From positions 800,501 to 864,500 of the forward strand of contig NZ_CP012154.1 of assembly GCF_001187785.1 (NCBI RefSeq): 64,000 bases of DNA, in the 5' to 3' direction. The notes beneath the pieces were generated by a model. That model was not told where the DNA came from. It was given only the letters and a program-made list of their open reading frames with translations, and ran no database searches. The position numbers and the translations under genes are program-made. This document shows, piece after piece, positions 25,307-33,750 of the stretch; the first letter of the stretch is position 1, and the number at the start of each line of letters is the position of its first letter. This DNA is from Wenzhouxiangella marina (GTDB taxonomy: Bacteria > Pseudomonadota > Gammaproteobacteria > Xanthomonadales > Wenzhouxiangellaceae).

Positions 25307-25417
25307 GTATAACTAGGCGAGAGTTGTCGGGAAATTTTCGCTTTAGCGACCAGTTCCGCTCAACGTCGCACCGAAGTTCGCACTAGAGCGCTGTCCGCTG
25401 GGCTGCGCGAGTTGACT
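25307..25417 (-). repeat. attC-like sequence upstream of the first cassette ORF
   Basis: On the minus strand a start GTCAACTCGCGCAGC and an end CTCTCGCCTAGTTATAC form a loose inverted repeat about 110 bp apart. The right core (GTTATAC) deviates from consensus. It could be a worn attC or the remains of an attI region. Confidence 0.4.
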
Positions 25418-25476
25418 TGCTGCGAGAGCAAAACTGGAATTTTTCCTCATAACACTACCAAGCCACCAACTAATCG

Positions 25477-25508
25477 CATAATGGCAGACACAAGCGGCTG
25501 TCGTCAAA
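25477..25508. repeat. 32-bp dispersed repeat, copy 1
   Basis: The core gcagacacaagcggctgtcg with its flanks matches 35762-35793 at 28 of 32 positions, same orientation. It lies beside the cassette island, in a stretch with no supported gene. Confidence 0.6.
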
Positions 25509-25719
25509 TCGCTAAGACGCAAGACGAGGACCAAGACGAGGACATCCAGCATCCAGTGGGCTGACGACCAGTCGGTGCTTGGCCGGAGGGATCAGGGGCT
25601 CTCACAAGCGGAATTCTTGGTTTTTCGGTAAAGGCGCTGCTTTTCCCCGAGTTTTTCAGCCTTCATCCACGCCAAGCAGCCAGCATGCGCTGGCTGTTCT
25701 GAACCTGGGGAAGTGTCTA

Positions 25720-25839
25720 CTACTCGGTCTGCTGCCGCATCAGAATCCGGGCTCGCTCCCTGCTGACGCCCTTCATCCACGCATTGCGGCATTCCGCATC
25801 CGCTTCTTCCGCGTGCCGCGGAAACCGCAGATGCTTCAT
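25720..25839 (-). CDS. possible 39-residue ORF in relic region
   Basis: ATG 25839 overlaps the TGA of the preceding broken frame (ATGA). The peptide starts MKHLRFPRHAEEADAECRNA and continues WMKGVSRERARILM, a plausible basic helical protein, then meets two TAG codons. It may be the intact end of an eroded operon or simply a fragment. No family is recognised. Confidence 0.3.
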   Translation of the reverse strand: MKHLRFPRHAEEADAECRNAWMKGVSRERARILMRQQTE

Positions 25840-26243
25840 TGCCTATGCTGCTGTCCCATTTTAGAGGCCTTGGCCATCAGGGCCTCGGCTGACCCGATGG
25901 CCCGCAAGTATCGATTCTCTGTGCCCTGAACCCGTCGCAGCCATTGCTTAGGATGTTTAGCCAATGACCAGATGATGTCCGGCGGGCTTTCCTGGGTTGG
26001 AGCTTTCGAGTTTGCCGCGCTCGAGCGAAAACAACAAGCGCGCCTTTCTCGCCCGCTGTTTGACTACTCCGATTCCGGTTGTCGCTGCCCGTTCTGCCCG
26101 AACAAGTGGATCTTCCTATCCTCGCCTTCGCCGGTAAAAGTGGCGATAACGCCGGATTCATGGGCGAACCTCAGTTCACCGCCTTCGATGGGTGTCAGGA
26201 CGAGGGGTAGCCGATTGCCTGCCACCAAGAAGAGGACAGCCAT
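25836..26243 (-). pseudogene. broken reading frame, unknown ancestor
   Basis: One minus-strand frame gives two protein-like pieces split by TAG at 26064. From ATG 26243 it reads MAVLFLVAGNRLPLVLTPIE and ends HLFGQNGQRQPESE. After the stop the same frame resumes with SPPDIIWSLAKHPKQWLRRV and ends KASKMGQQHRQ. Both look like genuine protein, so this may be a gene broken by a nonsense change or two adjacent small genes with a lost start. The rest of 25418-26383 shows nothing I can support. Confidence 0.35.
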
Positions 26244-26383
26244 GGACTCGCGGCGAGAATGGCCTCGGCCAAGGACTCTACTGACGATTCCATGGCCCGC
26301 CTGACCGATTTCCCCCGCAAATCGCGCTAACCCTGGTGAGTCCGGCTGTTTCCGGGCGTTACTGAGTCCATCGGGGAGTAGTC

Positions 26384-26737
26384 ATGGTCAATGGTTTGCG
26401 CGTCGCGGTTGCTGTTGCGCTGCTGATCTGCAGTCTGGGTCTTCAGGCGCAGGGGGTGTCCGACAACGAGCTTGGAGCCGTGTCATCGACTGGGCTGTTG
26501 CCGGCTGGCGGTGAGTTCCGCCTGCGTCGCGCCACCCTCGATGGTGGGGGCGGGCAGGCGAGCGGTGGCCAGTTCGTGCTGCGCGGGACGATCGGGCAGC
26601 ACGACGCGGGGCGTGGCGAGGGCGTCGATGTTCGCCTCCGCAGCGGCTTCTGGACCACGCCGGGTCTGCTTGAAGACCGCCTGTTCCGGGATCGCTTCGA
26701 GGCGATCGAGCCCCGGCTCGGTCAGTTCACGCCGTGA
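26384..26737 (+). CDS. small secreted protein with DRFE tail
   Basis: A 117-residue exported protein. ATG 26384 follows ggggagta. The signal peptide is VAVAVALLICSLGLQAQG. The mature part has FRLRRATLDGGGGQASGGQF then VLRGTIGQHDAG and RLRSGFWTTPG, a beta pattern repeatedly found next to larger secreted proteins in diverse bacteria. The end LLEDRLFRDRFEAIEP carries a DRFE motif followed by 10 residues. It lies 77 bases before 26815 in the same direction, probably one operon; a paired role at the cell surface is likely but unproven. Confidence 0.8.
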   Translation: MVNGLRVAVAVALLICSLGLQAQGVSDNELGAVSSTGLLPAGGEFRLRRATLDGGGGQASGGQFVLRGTIGQHDAGRGEGVDVRLRSGFWTTPGLLEDRLFRDRFEAIEPRLGQFTP

Positions 26738-26814
26738 TTCTGCCCACGCTCAGCGGCCCCCAGTCCCGCCTTTCCCCTTTCTTTTCCTGCCAGTCCTGTT
26801 TCGGAGGGCTTTCC

Positions 26815-27891
26815 ATGCGCATTCTCAACGCTTTCTTTCTGCTGTGCGTCAGCGCCAGCCTGTCGGCGCAGACCCTGACGCCGGCCATCACCTATCAGGG
26901 CGAGCTGGAGTTTGCCGGGGCGCCGGCGCAGGGGGCTTTTGATTTTGAGTTTCTGCTCTTCGATGCCGCCAGCGACGGCAACCTCGTGGCCTGGGTGCCG
27001 ATGGACGATGTGCTGGTCCAGGCCGGCCTGTTCAGCGTCGAGCTGGACTTCGGCCCCGGCGTCTTCATCGGCGAGGACCGCTGGCTGCAGCTGGGCGTGC
27101 GCGCCGGGGACAGCATGGAGGAGACCTATACGCCGCTGCTGCCGAGGCAGCGACTGACGCCGGCACCCTTTGCACTCCACGCCCAGCGCGTGGCCGTGAA
27201 CGCGGTCGGCTCGGCGGAGATCATCGATGGCTCGATCGCCGCCGCCGATCTCGGGAGCGGTGTCGTCGGGACCGCTGCGATCAACGCCTCGGAAGTGCAG
27301 CGGCGGGTGGTCGGGGCCTGCCCGGCGGGAACGGCCATGGTCAGCGTGGCGGAAAACGGGCAGGTGACTTGTGCGTTTCTCACCAACGGCGACGTAACCG
27401 GCATCGTGACCCAGCCGGACTCCGGTCTGGTCGGGGGCTGTGAGGCGGGCGACTGCGAGCTGGCCGTGGACTCCACGGTGCTCAACGGCCCCGATCCCGT
27501 GGGCAGCAGTTCGAGCTGGACCGTCTACGGTGCCGGGGAAGCCTGGCGCAGTCTGCAGAGCGTGACCATCACCTCCGGCAGTCAGCCCGGCGCCGTCGTG
27601 CTGTTCGGAACGGGCCATGCGTTCTGCCAGAGCTCCTGTCCGGCGGGGGTGCTGATCGGCTGCCAGCTTGGCTGGGTGCGCGAGGGTCAGGCGGAACCGG
27701 CCAATTCCTCCACCAGCGGGGCCTTCATCAGCCAGGCCGGCGGAATGCTGAATGGCAGTTCCATGACCAATATCGAAGAGATGGCGATGCCCGCTGACAC
27801 CACGGAGACCTTCACCCTGGTCGGCCGTGGAACGGGCGGCGGCTGCCAGTTCATGGACGTCAATGCGGCCGGCATCTTCCAGCCGAATTGA
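26815..27891 (+). CDS. secreted protein, tail-fibre-like beta region
   Basis: A 358-residue exported protein starting at ATG 26815 (MRILNAFFLLCVSASLSAQ). The first ~125 residues (ITYQGELEFAGAPAQGAFDF, then RWLQLGVRAGD and TPAPFALHAQRV) match a domain that opens many secreted, sometimes collagen-like or tail-fibre-like, proteins. A middle segment SAEIIDGSIAAADLGSGVVG is also typical. The C-terminal ~180 residues are cysteine-bearing beta sequence (FCQSSCPAGVLIGCQLGWV). There is no sorting tail. Operon with 26384. Confidence 0.75.
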   Translation: MRILNAFFLLCVSASLSAQTLTPAITYQGELEFAGAPAQGAFDFEFLLFDAASDGNLVAWVPMDDVLVQAGLFSVELDFGPGVFIGEDRWLQLGVRAGDSMEETYTPLLPRQRLTPAPFALHAQRVAVNAVGSAEIIDGSIAAADLGSGVVGTAAINASEVQRRVVGACPAGTAMVSVAENGQVTCAFLTNGDVTGIVTQPDSGLVGGCEAGDCELAVDSTVLNGPDPVGSSSSWTVYGAGEAWRSLQSVTITSGSQPGAVVLFGTGHAFCQSSCPAGVLIGCQLGWVREGQAEPANSSTSGAFISQAGGMLNGSSMTNIEEMAMPADTTETFTLVGRGTGGGCQFMDVNAAGIFQPN

Positions 27892-28085
27892 ATGGAATGG
27901 ATTCAAGCGTGACCTGAAACTCCGTGGGGTATCGGACGGTGACACAGAAAGTCACGCCGGGGCTATTGAAGGCATGGGTGCATGTCGGGCTGCCGTTGTC
28001 CGCATGAGGGTCGAGGTCCGGGCAGCCCGAAGTCTCGGAGAGTGAACGCCAAGACCTCGCCATCACCTTTCGGGTGAACCGCTGT

Positions 28086-28736
28086 TTATCGAAAGAATGC
28101 TTCCAGTTCGGGCGGAATGATGGGGAGCGCGACGTCTGCAGATTCAGCATTGAAGTCCGAATATTTGGCACTCAGAAGCTCGAAGTCTCGTTCTTGCATG
28201 TTTTCGAGTTCGAAATACCCACCGGCCGCTGTCTTGGTTCCCAGAAGGCTCCGACCCCATGTCACATTCCCCATGAATTGCCCGAGGTAGCTTGTCCGAC
28301 CTTCGGAGATCGTGAAAGGAATGGAAAATGGTTCCTCGTTGTAGAAGCGCTGTATCACGGGGCCACCGGTGAATTCATAATTCACACGGAAGATTTCGTA
28401 GTCTCCTGGTGGAAGCGGCATCCAAAAGACGGAGCCTTGGATGGTTTCGGTTTCGAAGTCAACGGGGGTTTTCCAGACATCATTTTGAACGAAAGCAATG
28501 CGAAATGCCTCGCCTGACTCCTGACTCTGGATCCAGATGTACTGGCTTTGAAACGGTGAGCGCTCCTCTCCGGCATGAACTTTCCCGATCGAGCCGGCGA
28601 CGAATCCCGCTCCAATGCTTGATACGGACTCAAGAGCACCTTCACCCTTGATGACCGGAATGGTCCCTCCGCAGCCCACTAAGGTCATCAGTAGGATCAG
28701 TGCCAAGAGATGTCGTGCCTTTTCAAAGCTTCTCAT
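28086..28736 (-). CDS. lipoprotein, unknown function
   Basis: A 216-residue lipoprotein: signal segment HLLALILLMTLVGCGG with lipobox cysteine at 22, cut from a longer open frame by choosing ATG 28736, which has gggggcg upstream. The mature part is one beta-sandwich-like domain (QYIWIQSQESGEAFRIAFV, and PPGDYEIFRVNYEFTGGPVI) of the carboxypeptidase-regulatory/DUF2846-like style. Position 24 is Gly, not Asp, so outer-membrane targeting is expected. It stands alone. Confidence 0.75.
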   Translation of the reverse strand: MRSFEKARHLLALILLMTLVGCGGTIPVIKGEGALESVSSIGAGFVAGSIGKVHAGEERSPFQSQYIWIQSQESGEAFRIAFVQNDVWKTPVDFETETIQGSVFWMPLPPGDYEIFRVNYEFTGGPVIQRFYNEEPFSIPFTISEGRTSYLGQFMGNVTWGRSLLGTKTAAGGYFELENMQERDFELLSAKYSDFNAESADVALPIIPPELEAFFR

Positions 28737-29088
28737 TTCGCCCCCACAGCGCAGTTGATGATCGTGCAAAGGGTAATCGAATTCATGAAAAAGCGGAACC
28801 GGAACGGAACCGGGACATCCATCAAGGCTCGGCCCGGTCCGCTGTATTCTGAGGCTGCGCTGCACGGAGCCAGGGTGACGTGTCCGATTGGTCCGGTCTC
28901 TGAGCCGGGCTTCCTGAGGGCTCGCGTGACCCCATCTTGATCTCGCCATGTTTGCTGGTAGGCTTGAGGGCGCTGATCCCGGCCGGGGGGTGCGGTTCGC
29001 CATGGTGATCGCCAGTGCCCGCATCGGCTCGTGCGCACGTCGTCTGCTGGAGCCCGTCCAGTGGTTGCTTTTTTCAGAAGGGGGATTG
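28737..29088. other. 352-bp divergent intergenic region
   Basis: Lies between the lipoprotein gene and the beta-lactamase-like gene and must hold promoters for both. Open frames here are extensions of neighbours or antisense shadows without ribosome sites. No operator or riboswitch is recognised. Confidence 0.5.
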
Positions 29089-30492
29089 ATGAACAAGCAA
29101 GGTCTACTGGCGACCGCGCTGTGCGCGAGTCTCATCGTATTGACGCCAACGGCAACGGATGCGAGCTGCAACGTGCTGCAGTTCGACCGCTTCGAGCCCG
29201 TGGTGGCGGAGGACATCTCCCGTGCCCTGACTGAAGTGCGCTCGGAGCATGGCTTGCCCGCCGTCGGGGCCGTGCTGGTGGATTCGAACGGCGTCATTGC
29301 CTACGGGGCCGACGGCCTTCGCCTGTCCGACGGCAGTGCTGAAGTGGATCTCGACGAACTCTGGCACCTCGGCTCCAACACGAAGGCCATGACGGCGACC
29401 CTCTACGCGACCTTCGTGCGCGATGGGGAATTGAGTTTCGACGATCCCCTGCCGTCCTTCTTTCCCGAGATCGCAGCGCTACCCGTCTGGCAGTCCGTGA
29501 CCATTCGCCATCTCCTGCGTCATCAGGGCGGCGTGGTGCCGAATCTGCCCCAGATGCCCGGTTCCGATCCCGCCGATGTCATGGCCTTCCGCGCCCAGTG
29601 GGCGGAAGACGTCCTGACCGCCGAGCCGGCTTCAGCCGTCGGCAGCGTGTCCTACTCGAATGTCGGCATCGTGCTGGTCGGGGCGGCCATGGAAGCGCAT
29701 ACGGGCCAGCCCTGGGAGGCGCTGATGAGCCAGCGTCTGTTCGGCCCGCTCGGGATGAATCAATGCGGCTTCGGCCCGCCGCCGCACCCGGGCAATGCGC
29801 AGGGGCATGGTCAGGACGGGACGCCACTCCCGGGCGCGGACAACACCCCCATGCTCGGCCCCGCGGGTACGGTCCACTGCAGCCTGGAGAGTTGGGGCCG
29901 TTATCTGTCCGCCAATCTTGCCGGGCCCAAAGGCGAGTCTCCCCTGCTCGGGGCCTCATTGTGGAACGAGCTGCACGATAGCGCTTCCGGTGCTGCCATG
30001 GGTTGGTTCAGTAGCGGCTGGTACAACCGCCCGGGCATCTGGCATAACGGCAGCAATGGCATGTGGTATTCGCAGGCCTGGATCATCCCCGGCACGGACC
30101 GCGTCTATGGCGTGGCCACCAATATCGCCAACGGAAATGGCGCCAATGCAGCGGCCATCCGGCTGACCGAAGCCACGTCGGTGCCGCTCGGTGCAAATGA
30201 ACCCTATGCCTTCGGCGGTTGCAGCGACGGCAATGAAGAGCAGATGTATTGCCTGAACCTGGACGCGGAAAGCGCGATTGACCTGTCGATCTCCCATGAG
30301 CCCTTTGGAGGGCTGCTCATCCTCGAACACTACAACGAAGACGGGACGGGCCTCGGCCAGACCGTGGGCAATGATAGCGGCGTGTCGCTGAACACCACCC
30401 TGCCGGCCGGGCGATACGTGTTCCGGGTCGTGCCGAACAACTTCATGCCGGCCTGCCCTCCTTACGAGGTTCTGGTGACCACGCCGCCATGA
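29089..30492 (+). CDS. exported serine hydrolase, class C beta-lactamase family
   Basis: A 467-residue protein. ATG 29089 has aaggggg upstream and opens a signal peptide (GLLATALCASLIVLTPTATDA). Residues ~40-370 are a beta-lactamase/DD-peptidase-like domain: SxxK at Ser96-Lys99 in HLGSNTKAM, YxN in VSYSNVGIV, and HNGSNG as the third motif in IWHNGSNGMWYSQ. The C-terminal ~90 residues resemble a pre-peptidase beta domain (GRYVFRVVPNNF). The mature N-terminus contains QFDRFEPV, echoing the DRFE tail but at the wrong end. Likely a periplasmic or secreted esterase/peptidase; beta-lactam resistance should not be presumed. Confidence 0.88.
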   Translation: MNKQGLLATALCASLIVLTPTATDASCNVLQFDRFEPVVAEDISRALTEVRSEHGLPAVGAVLVDSNGVIAYGADGLRLSDGSAEVDLDELWHLGSNTKAMTATLYATFVRDGELSFDDPLPSFFPEIAALPVWQSVTIRHLLRHQGGVVPNLPQMPGSDPADVMAFRAQWAEDVLTAEPASAVGSVSYSNVGIVLVGAAMEAHTGQPWEALMSQRLFGPLGMNQCGFGPPPHPGNAQGHGQDGTPLPGADNTPMLGPAGTVHCSLESWGRYLSANLAGPKGESPLLGASLWNELHDSASGAAMGWFSSGWYNRPGIWHNGSNGMWYSQAWIIPGTDRVYGVATNIANGNGANAAAIRLTEATSVPLGANEPYAFGGCSDGNEEQMYCLNLDAESAIDLSISHEPFGGLLILEHYNEDGTGLGQTVGNDSGVSLNTTLPAGRYVFRVVPNNFMPACPPYEVLVTTPP

Positions 30493-30990
30493 TCCGGTCA
30501 CAGGGCCCTCGCGCTTGATCGATGGGCAATCGCCTGCCTGGCTCTCCTTCGTGTGCCCTATTGCGCTGATCTCGGCGATTCCGCCCGCGCGAAGGCTCTA
30601 CTTCAAGCGAAACCCGCTATAGGGGCGCGGGCCCAGGTGCTCGTTGTCAGGTCAGCGGCAAGCCACTGCCTCCATTCCGCCATATCGGGACCGACAGAAT
30701 TCGGAATTTCCGAAACACGCTTTCCTGGCGTAAGAAATCCGCTCGGCGCTCGTCTCCCCTTTACCACCCACAGGAGACGACAATGTCGCTACCTCGCATA
30801 TTCATTACCCTCCCATGGACCCAGGGGGCGGGATGGCGCCCTGGATCGAGCAACTGGCACAGGCCGAGCCCTTGCCGCCGGACGCGCTCGATGATGCGGG
30901 GCGCGCCGATCGCCCGCTACGAGCCCCGCGGACCCCTGGCGCTTCAGCCTCGAGGTGTGGATGGTCTGGGATGGGGTATATCGAAACCTA
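30493..30990. other. gap with a possible frameshifted ORF
   Basis: A good ribosome site (caggagacgaca) precedes ATG 30783, which opens MSLPRIFITLPW, but the frame soon looks non-protein-like. Protein-like segments continue in other frames: APWIEQLAQAEPLPPDALDD, and later ADPWRFSLEVWMVWDGVYRN ending near 31018. This suggests a gene broken by two frameshifts, or chance. The first 290 bases hold nothing recognisable. Confidence 0.3.
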
Positions 30991-31284
30991 TCAGGAACGA
31001 AGCTTCGACAGGGACCATAGCGAGCCCAGTGTGGCAGCGATCCATGCCACGGTGCTGAAAACCAGCAGGGATGCAAAGACTCCGGCGGAATCATTACTGA
31101 GCGACTCGCTCACGAAGCCCACCAGGCCGATCATGAGTAAGGGCAATGAGATCAGGCCCAGGATGGCCGATGCAAAGCCGATCCTCGAGGAATCGGACCG
31201 GTCGAATCGAAGCTTGAACAGTGCGGTGGGAAAGACTGTGCAGCTGAGCAGAACAATCAGAAAGACAGGTCCAAGCGGGTTCAT
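30991..31284 (-). CDS. small membrane protein, three predicted spans
   Basis: A 97-residue hydrophobic protein, ATG 31284 with agaagg 9 bases upstream. Three membrane stretches are visible: PVFLIVLLSCTVFPTALF, GFASAILGLISLPLLMIGLV and FASLLVFSTVAWIAATLG. No family is recognised. It sits downstream of the M3 peptidase gene and the orphan DRFE tail on the same strand, but the 268-base gap argues against tight coupling. Confidence 0.6.
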   Translation of the reverse strand: MNPLGPVFLIVLLSCTVFPTALFKLRFDRSDSSRIGFASAILGLISLPLLMIGLVGFVSESLSNDSAGVFASLLVFSTVAWIAATLGSLWSLSKLRS

Positions 31285-31371
31285 TGAAGGCATCCTTCTG
31301 GCTAGCTTTGAATGGATTGAAATGGATCCGGCCCCGGCATGACCCCGAATCGCCTGGGGAAAAGGTTCAGT

Positions 31372-31467
31372 CGCTGGCCTCTTCGAAGCGATCCCCGAAG
31401 ATGACGATGAAGGGATAGAACTCCGAATCATCCTCTGTATCGAAGCAATCGGACGGCCGGAAAAACA
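31372..31467 (-). pseudogene. orphan DRFE tail, near-copy of the 35991 gene 3' end
   Basis: The frame reads RPSDCFDTEDDSEFYPFIVI then FGDRFEEASD and stops, almost identical in DNA (about 70 bp) to the 3' end of the repeat protein gene at 35991. It has no start codon or body. It happens to be in the same frame as the M3 peptidase gene, 61 codons after that gene's TAG. Read as a duplicated gene end, or a former 3' extension. Confidence 0.6.
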
Positions 31468-31552
31468 GGATAGCCTGGATTTTCTGGCCGGGTTCGCTGG
31501 GCCTGGGCAGGCGACGCGGCGGGTCCCTGCGATGGTCATGGCATGCGTCAGA

Positions 31553-33550
31553 CTATTCACCCCGGAGCCAGTGGCGCCAGGCTTCCGCATTGAACGGGCG
31601 GCCGAGGAATCGCTCGATCAGCACCGCACTCGGCGCCGTCCCTGTCGCCGCGAGGATGTCTTCGAAGTAGCGGCGGCCCATGACCGGGTCCAGCCGGTCG
31701 TTTTCATCGAAGGCCGTGAGCAGATCCTGGGCGATGACCTCGGACCACAGGTAGGTGTAGTAATTCGAAGAGTAGCCGTAGAGGTGCTGGACCGAGCTTG
31801 CCGGGTGCAGCCATTCGGGTGCCTGGATGGGCAGGTAGTGGGCGACGCGGCCCTCCACGTCGGCGGTTGCAACCTGGTCCGGTGGTGTCAGGTGCAGGTC
31901 CAGCGCAAGGGCGGCCAGCCACAGGTTCTGACGGGCCATGCCGGCGCGACCGAAGGCGTCGGCCTCACGATAGGCAGCCACCAGCTCCCGGGGAATCACC
32001 GCGCCGGTTTCATGATGTCGGGCGAAGCGTGACAGGACATCGTAGTCACGCGCCCAGGCTTCGAGCAGCTGCGACGGTGCCTCGACGAAGTCGGCCTCGA
32101 AGTCCGCGGCCACGTCGACTCGGCCTCCCGCCATCATGTGAATGAGATGGCCGAACTCGTGGAAGAAGGTGGCGACCTGCCCCATGTCGAGCAGGCCTGG
32201 ATCGCCCGGGCTGCCGCCGGGGAAATTGCAGACCAGGGCCGCTTCCGGCACCTCGCCACCACCCATTCTCAGGGGAAAAGCAGCGAAGTGGCCGAACTTG
32301 CCCTCGCGCGGGTGCATGTCCAGGGTGAAGCGGCCGACCAGCCGTTCATCGTCCCAGACTTCATAGGTTTCGGTCGCATCGGCCCAGGTGGCTGCGCCCG
32401 GCGATCGCCGGAACTCGAGGCGAAACATTTCTCCGTAGGCTTCGAGGATCCCGTCGCGGACGGCAGCGTAGGGAAAGTAGGGTCGCATGGACAGCGCGTC
32501 GTAGGCATGGTCCTCCTGCTGCATCCGGAAGGTCCAGTGCTGCTGGTCGAAGAAGGGAATCGAGTCGGCATCCGGCTCATGACGTCGACGGTAGGCCAGC
32601 AGCGCGTCGAGTTCCCGCATCGCGGTTGCCTCGGAAGCGTCGGCGACCTCTTCGATGAAGGCGGCAACGCGCTCGGGCGAAGCCGCCATCTTCGAGCTCA
32701 GGCTGTAGTCTGCCCATGAGCGGAAGCCCAGCAGCGTCGCCAGCTCGTGGCGAAGTGCGCGTATCGAATCGATCACGGGAACGTTTGCCGGGTAGCCGCG
32801 CTGCAGCAAAGCGCGCGCGAACTGCTCGCGCACATCGGCGCGCTCGGCAAAGATGATGGCAGGGCCGGCGATGTCCGGTGTTGCCGCGATGATCAGATTG
32901 CCGTCCGTGTCCGTGGGGCTGGCAGCGAGTGCCGCCGAAAGATCCGGGGGCAGTCCAGCGAGGGCATCGGCAGAAACGGTGACGGAGCGGTTATCGTTGC
33001 GGATGTTCTCCTCGAACCGAGCGCCCAGCTCGGCGATGCGCGCTCTCAGTTCCCTGGCCCGGTTGCGGCCCTCCTCGTCGAGCTCGATCCCGTCACGGCG
33101 AAATCGTTGCAGCTCATGCTCGAGCACATAGCGAAGCTGGTCGGACAAAGGCTCCGTATCGATCGCGGCAAGCGCGTCGTAGAGACCACGGTCCAGGGCC
33201 AGCGCACTCCAGCGCTCGGCCAGCTCGGCGTCCCGGCCGCGGGCATACTCGCGAAACGAGGCCTCGGGATGGGTATTGAGGGCGAGATGGGTCATCTGCT
33301 TCGCCTTGCCGAGTTCATGCCTTGCGCGCTTGTAGGGCAGCAGCGTGTTGTCGGCCGAACGGGGCCCTTCCAGGGCGCGGATGTCGGCGAGCAGTTGTTC
33401 GGCGTCGGCCAGGTGGGCGTCGATACGATGGCCCAGGGATGTCGTGTCCGTGATGCCCTGCCACACAGGGCCTGGATCGGAGAAGGGTAACGCCAGGCTC
33501 GGGACAAGCAGGAGGAGTAGCGAAAAGGCAGCGCGTAGCGAAGTTCTCAT
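31553..33550 (-). CDS. exported M3-family oligopeptidase
   Basis: A 665-residue zinc metallopeptidase of the oligopeptidase A/Dcp group (M3). ATG 33550 begins a signal peptide (AAFSLLLLLVPSLALPF), implying periplasmic location. The zinc motif HEFGH is at 464-468 in TFFHEFGHLIHMMAG, with the third ligand glutamate in DFVEAPSQLLEAWA (490). Another family mark is HPREGKFGHFAAFPL, and YGYSSNYYTYLWSEV lies near the end. The longer frame upstream is not supported. It would cleave short peptides in nutrient recycling. Its stop is followed in frame by the orphan DRFE tail. Confidence 0.92.
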   Translation of the reverse strand: MRTSLRAAFSLLLLLVPSLALPFSDPGPVWQGITDTTSLGHRIDAHLADAEQLLADIRALEGPRSADNTLLPYKRARHELGKAKQMTHLALNTHPEASFREYARGRDAELAERWSALALDRGLYDALAAIDTEPLSDQLRYVLEHELQRFRRDGIELDEEGRNRARELRARIAELGARFEENIRNDNRSVTVSADALAGLPPDLSAALAASPTDTDGNLIIAATPDIAGPAIIFAERADVREQFARALLQRGYPANVPVIDSIRALRHELATLLGFRSWADYSLSSKMAASPERVAAFIEEVADASEATAMRELDALLAYRRRHEPDADSIPFFDQQHWTFRMQQEDHAYDALSMRPYFPYAAVRDGILEAYGEMFRLEFRRSPGAATWADATETYEVWDDERLVGRFTLDMHPREGKFGHFAAFPLRMGGGEVPEAALVCNFPGGSPGDPGLLDMGQVATFFHEFGHLIHMMAGGRVDVAADFEADFVEAPSQLLEAWARDYDVLSRFARHHETGAVIPRELVAAYREADAFGRAGMARQNLWLAALALDLHLTPPDQVATADVEGRVAHYLPIQAPEWLHPASSVQHLYGYSSNYYTYLWSEVIAQDLLTAFDENDRLDPVMGRRYFEDILAATGTAPSAVLIERFLGRPFNAEAWRHWLRGE

Positions 33551-33750
33551 GGCGATGACGGTCCGATGAAGTCTACCGAGTATACGCACCCGATCCGGAC
33601 GCGACATTTCCGGGCGTCTTGCTGAACGAGGAGCCAAGCGAGGCTGGCCAGGATTTCCTGGAGCGCAGATGGGGTGGATAAGGTGGCCGGCGGGGCCGGA
33701 CACCTGGCGGCCGGATGGGCCGCCAGGTGGGTTCAGTCGTCTGGTCCGAA

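Larger units (their letters stand above)
20534..25417 (-). mobile_element. integron gene-cassette array without integrase (CALIN)
   Basis: Visibly AT-richer than its surroundings. All supported genes run on the minus strand, each followed by an attC-like site: the 78-residue ORF and attC 24963-25045, the Argonaute-nuclease unit and attC 21223-21326, the 206-residue ORF and attC 20534-20597. An imperfect further site lies upstream at 25307-25417. Stop codons abut or sit inside the sites at two of the three junctions, as in true cassettes. No integron integrase gene is seen in the window. The CALIN label (attC cluster lacking intI) is an inference from these patterns. Confidence 0.7.

Noticed and set aside
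29180-29200. QFDRFEP in the beta-lactamase-like protein as a DRFE tail
   Set aside because: It is at the mature N-terminus; similarity is probably chance.
31285-31300. Shared leader (agg-atgcct-caatgaac) before 30991 and 34944 as a regulatory element
   Set aside because: Only about 15 bases agree, mostly ribosome site and start codons; too short to support.
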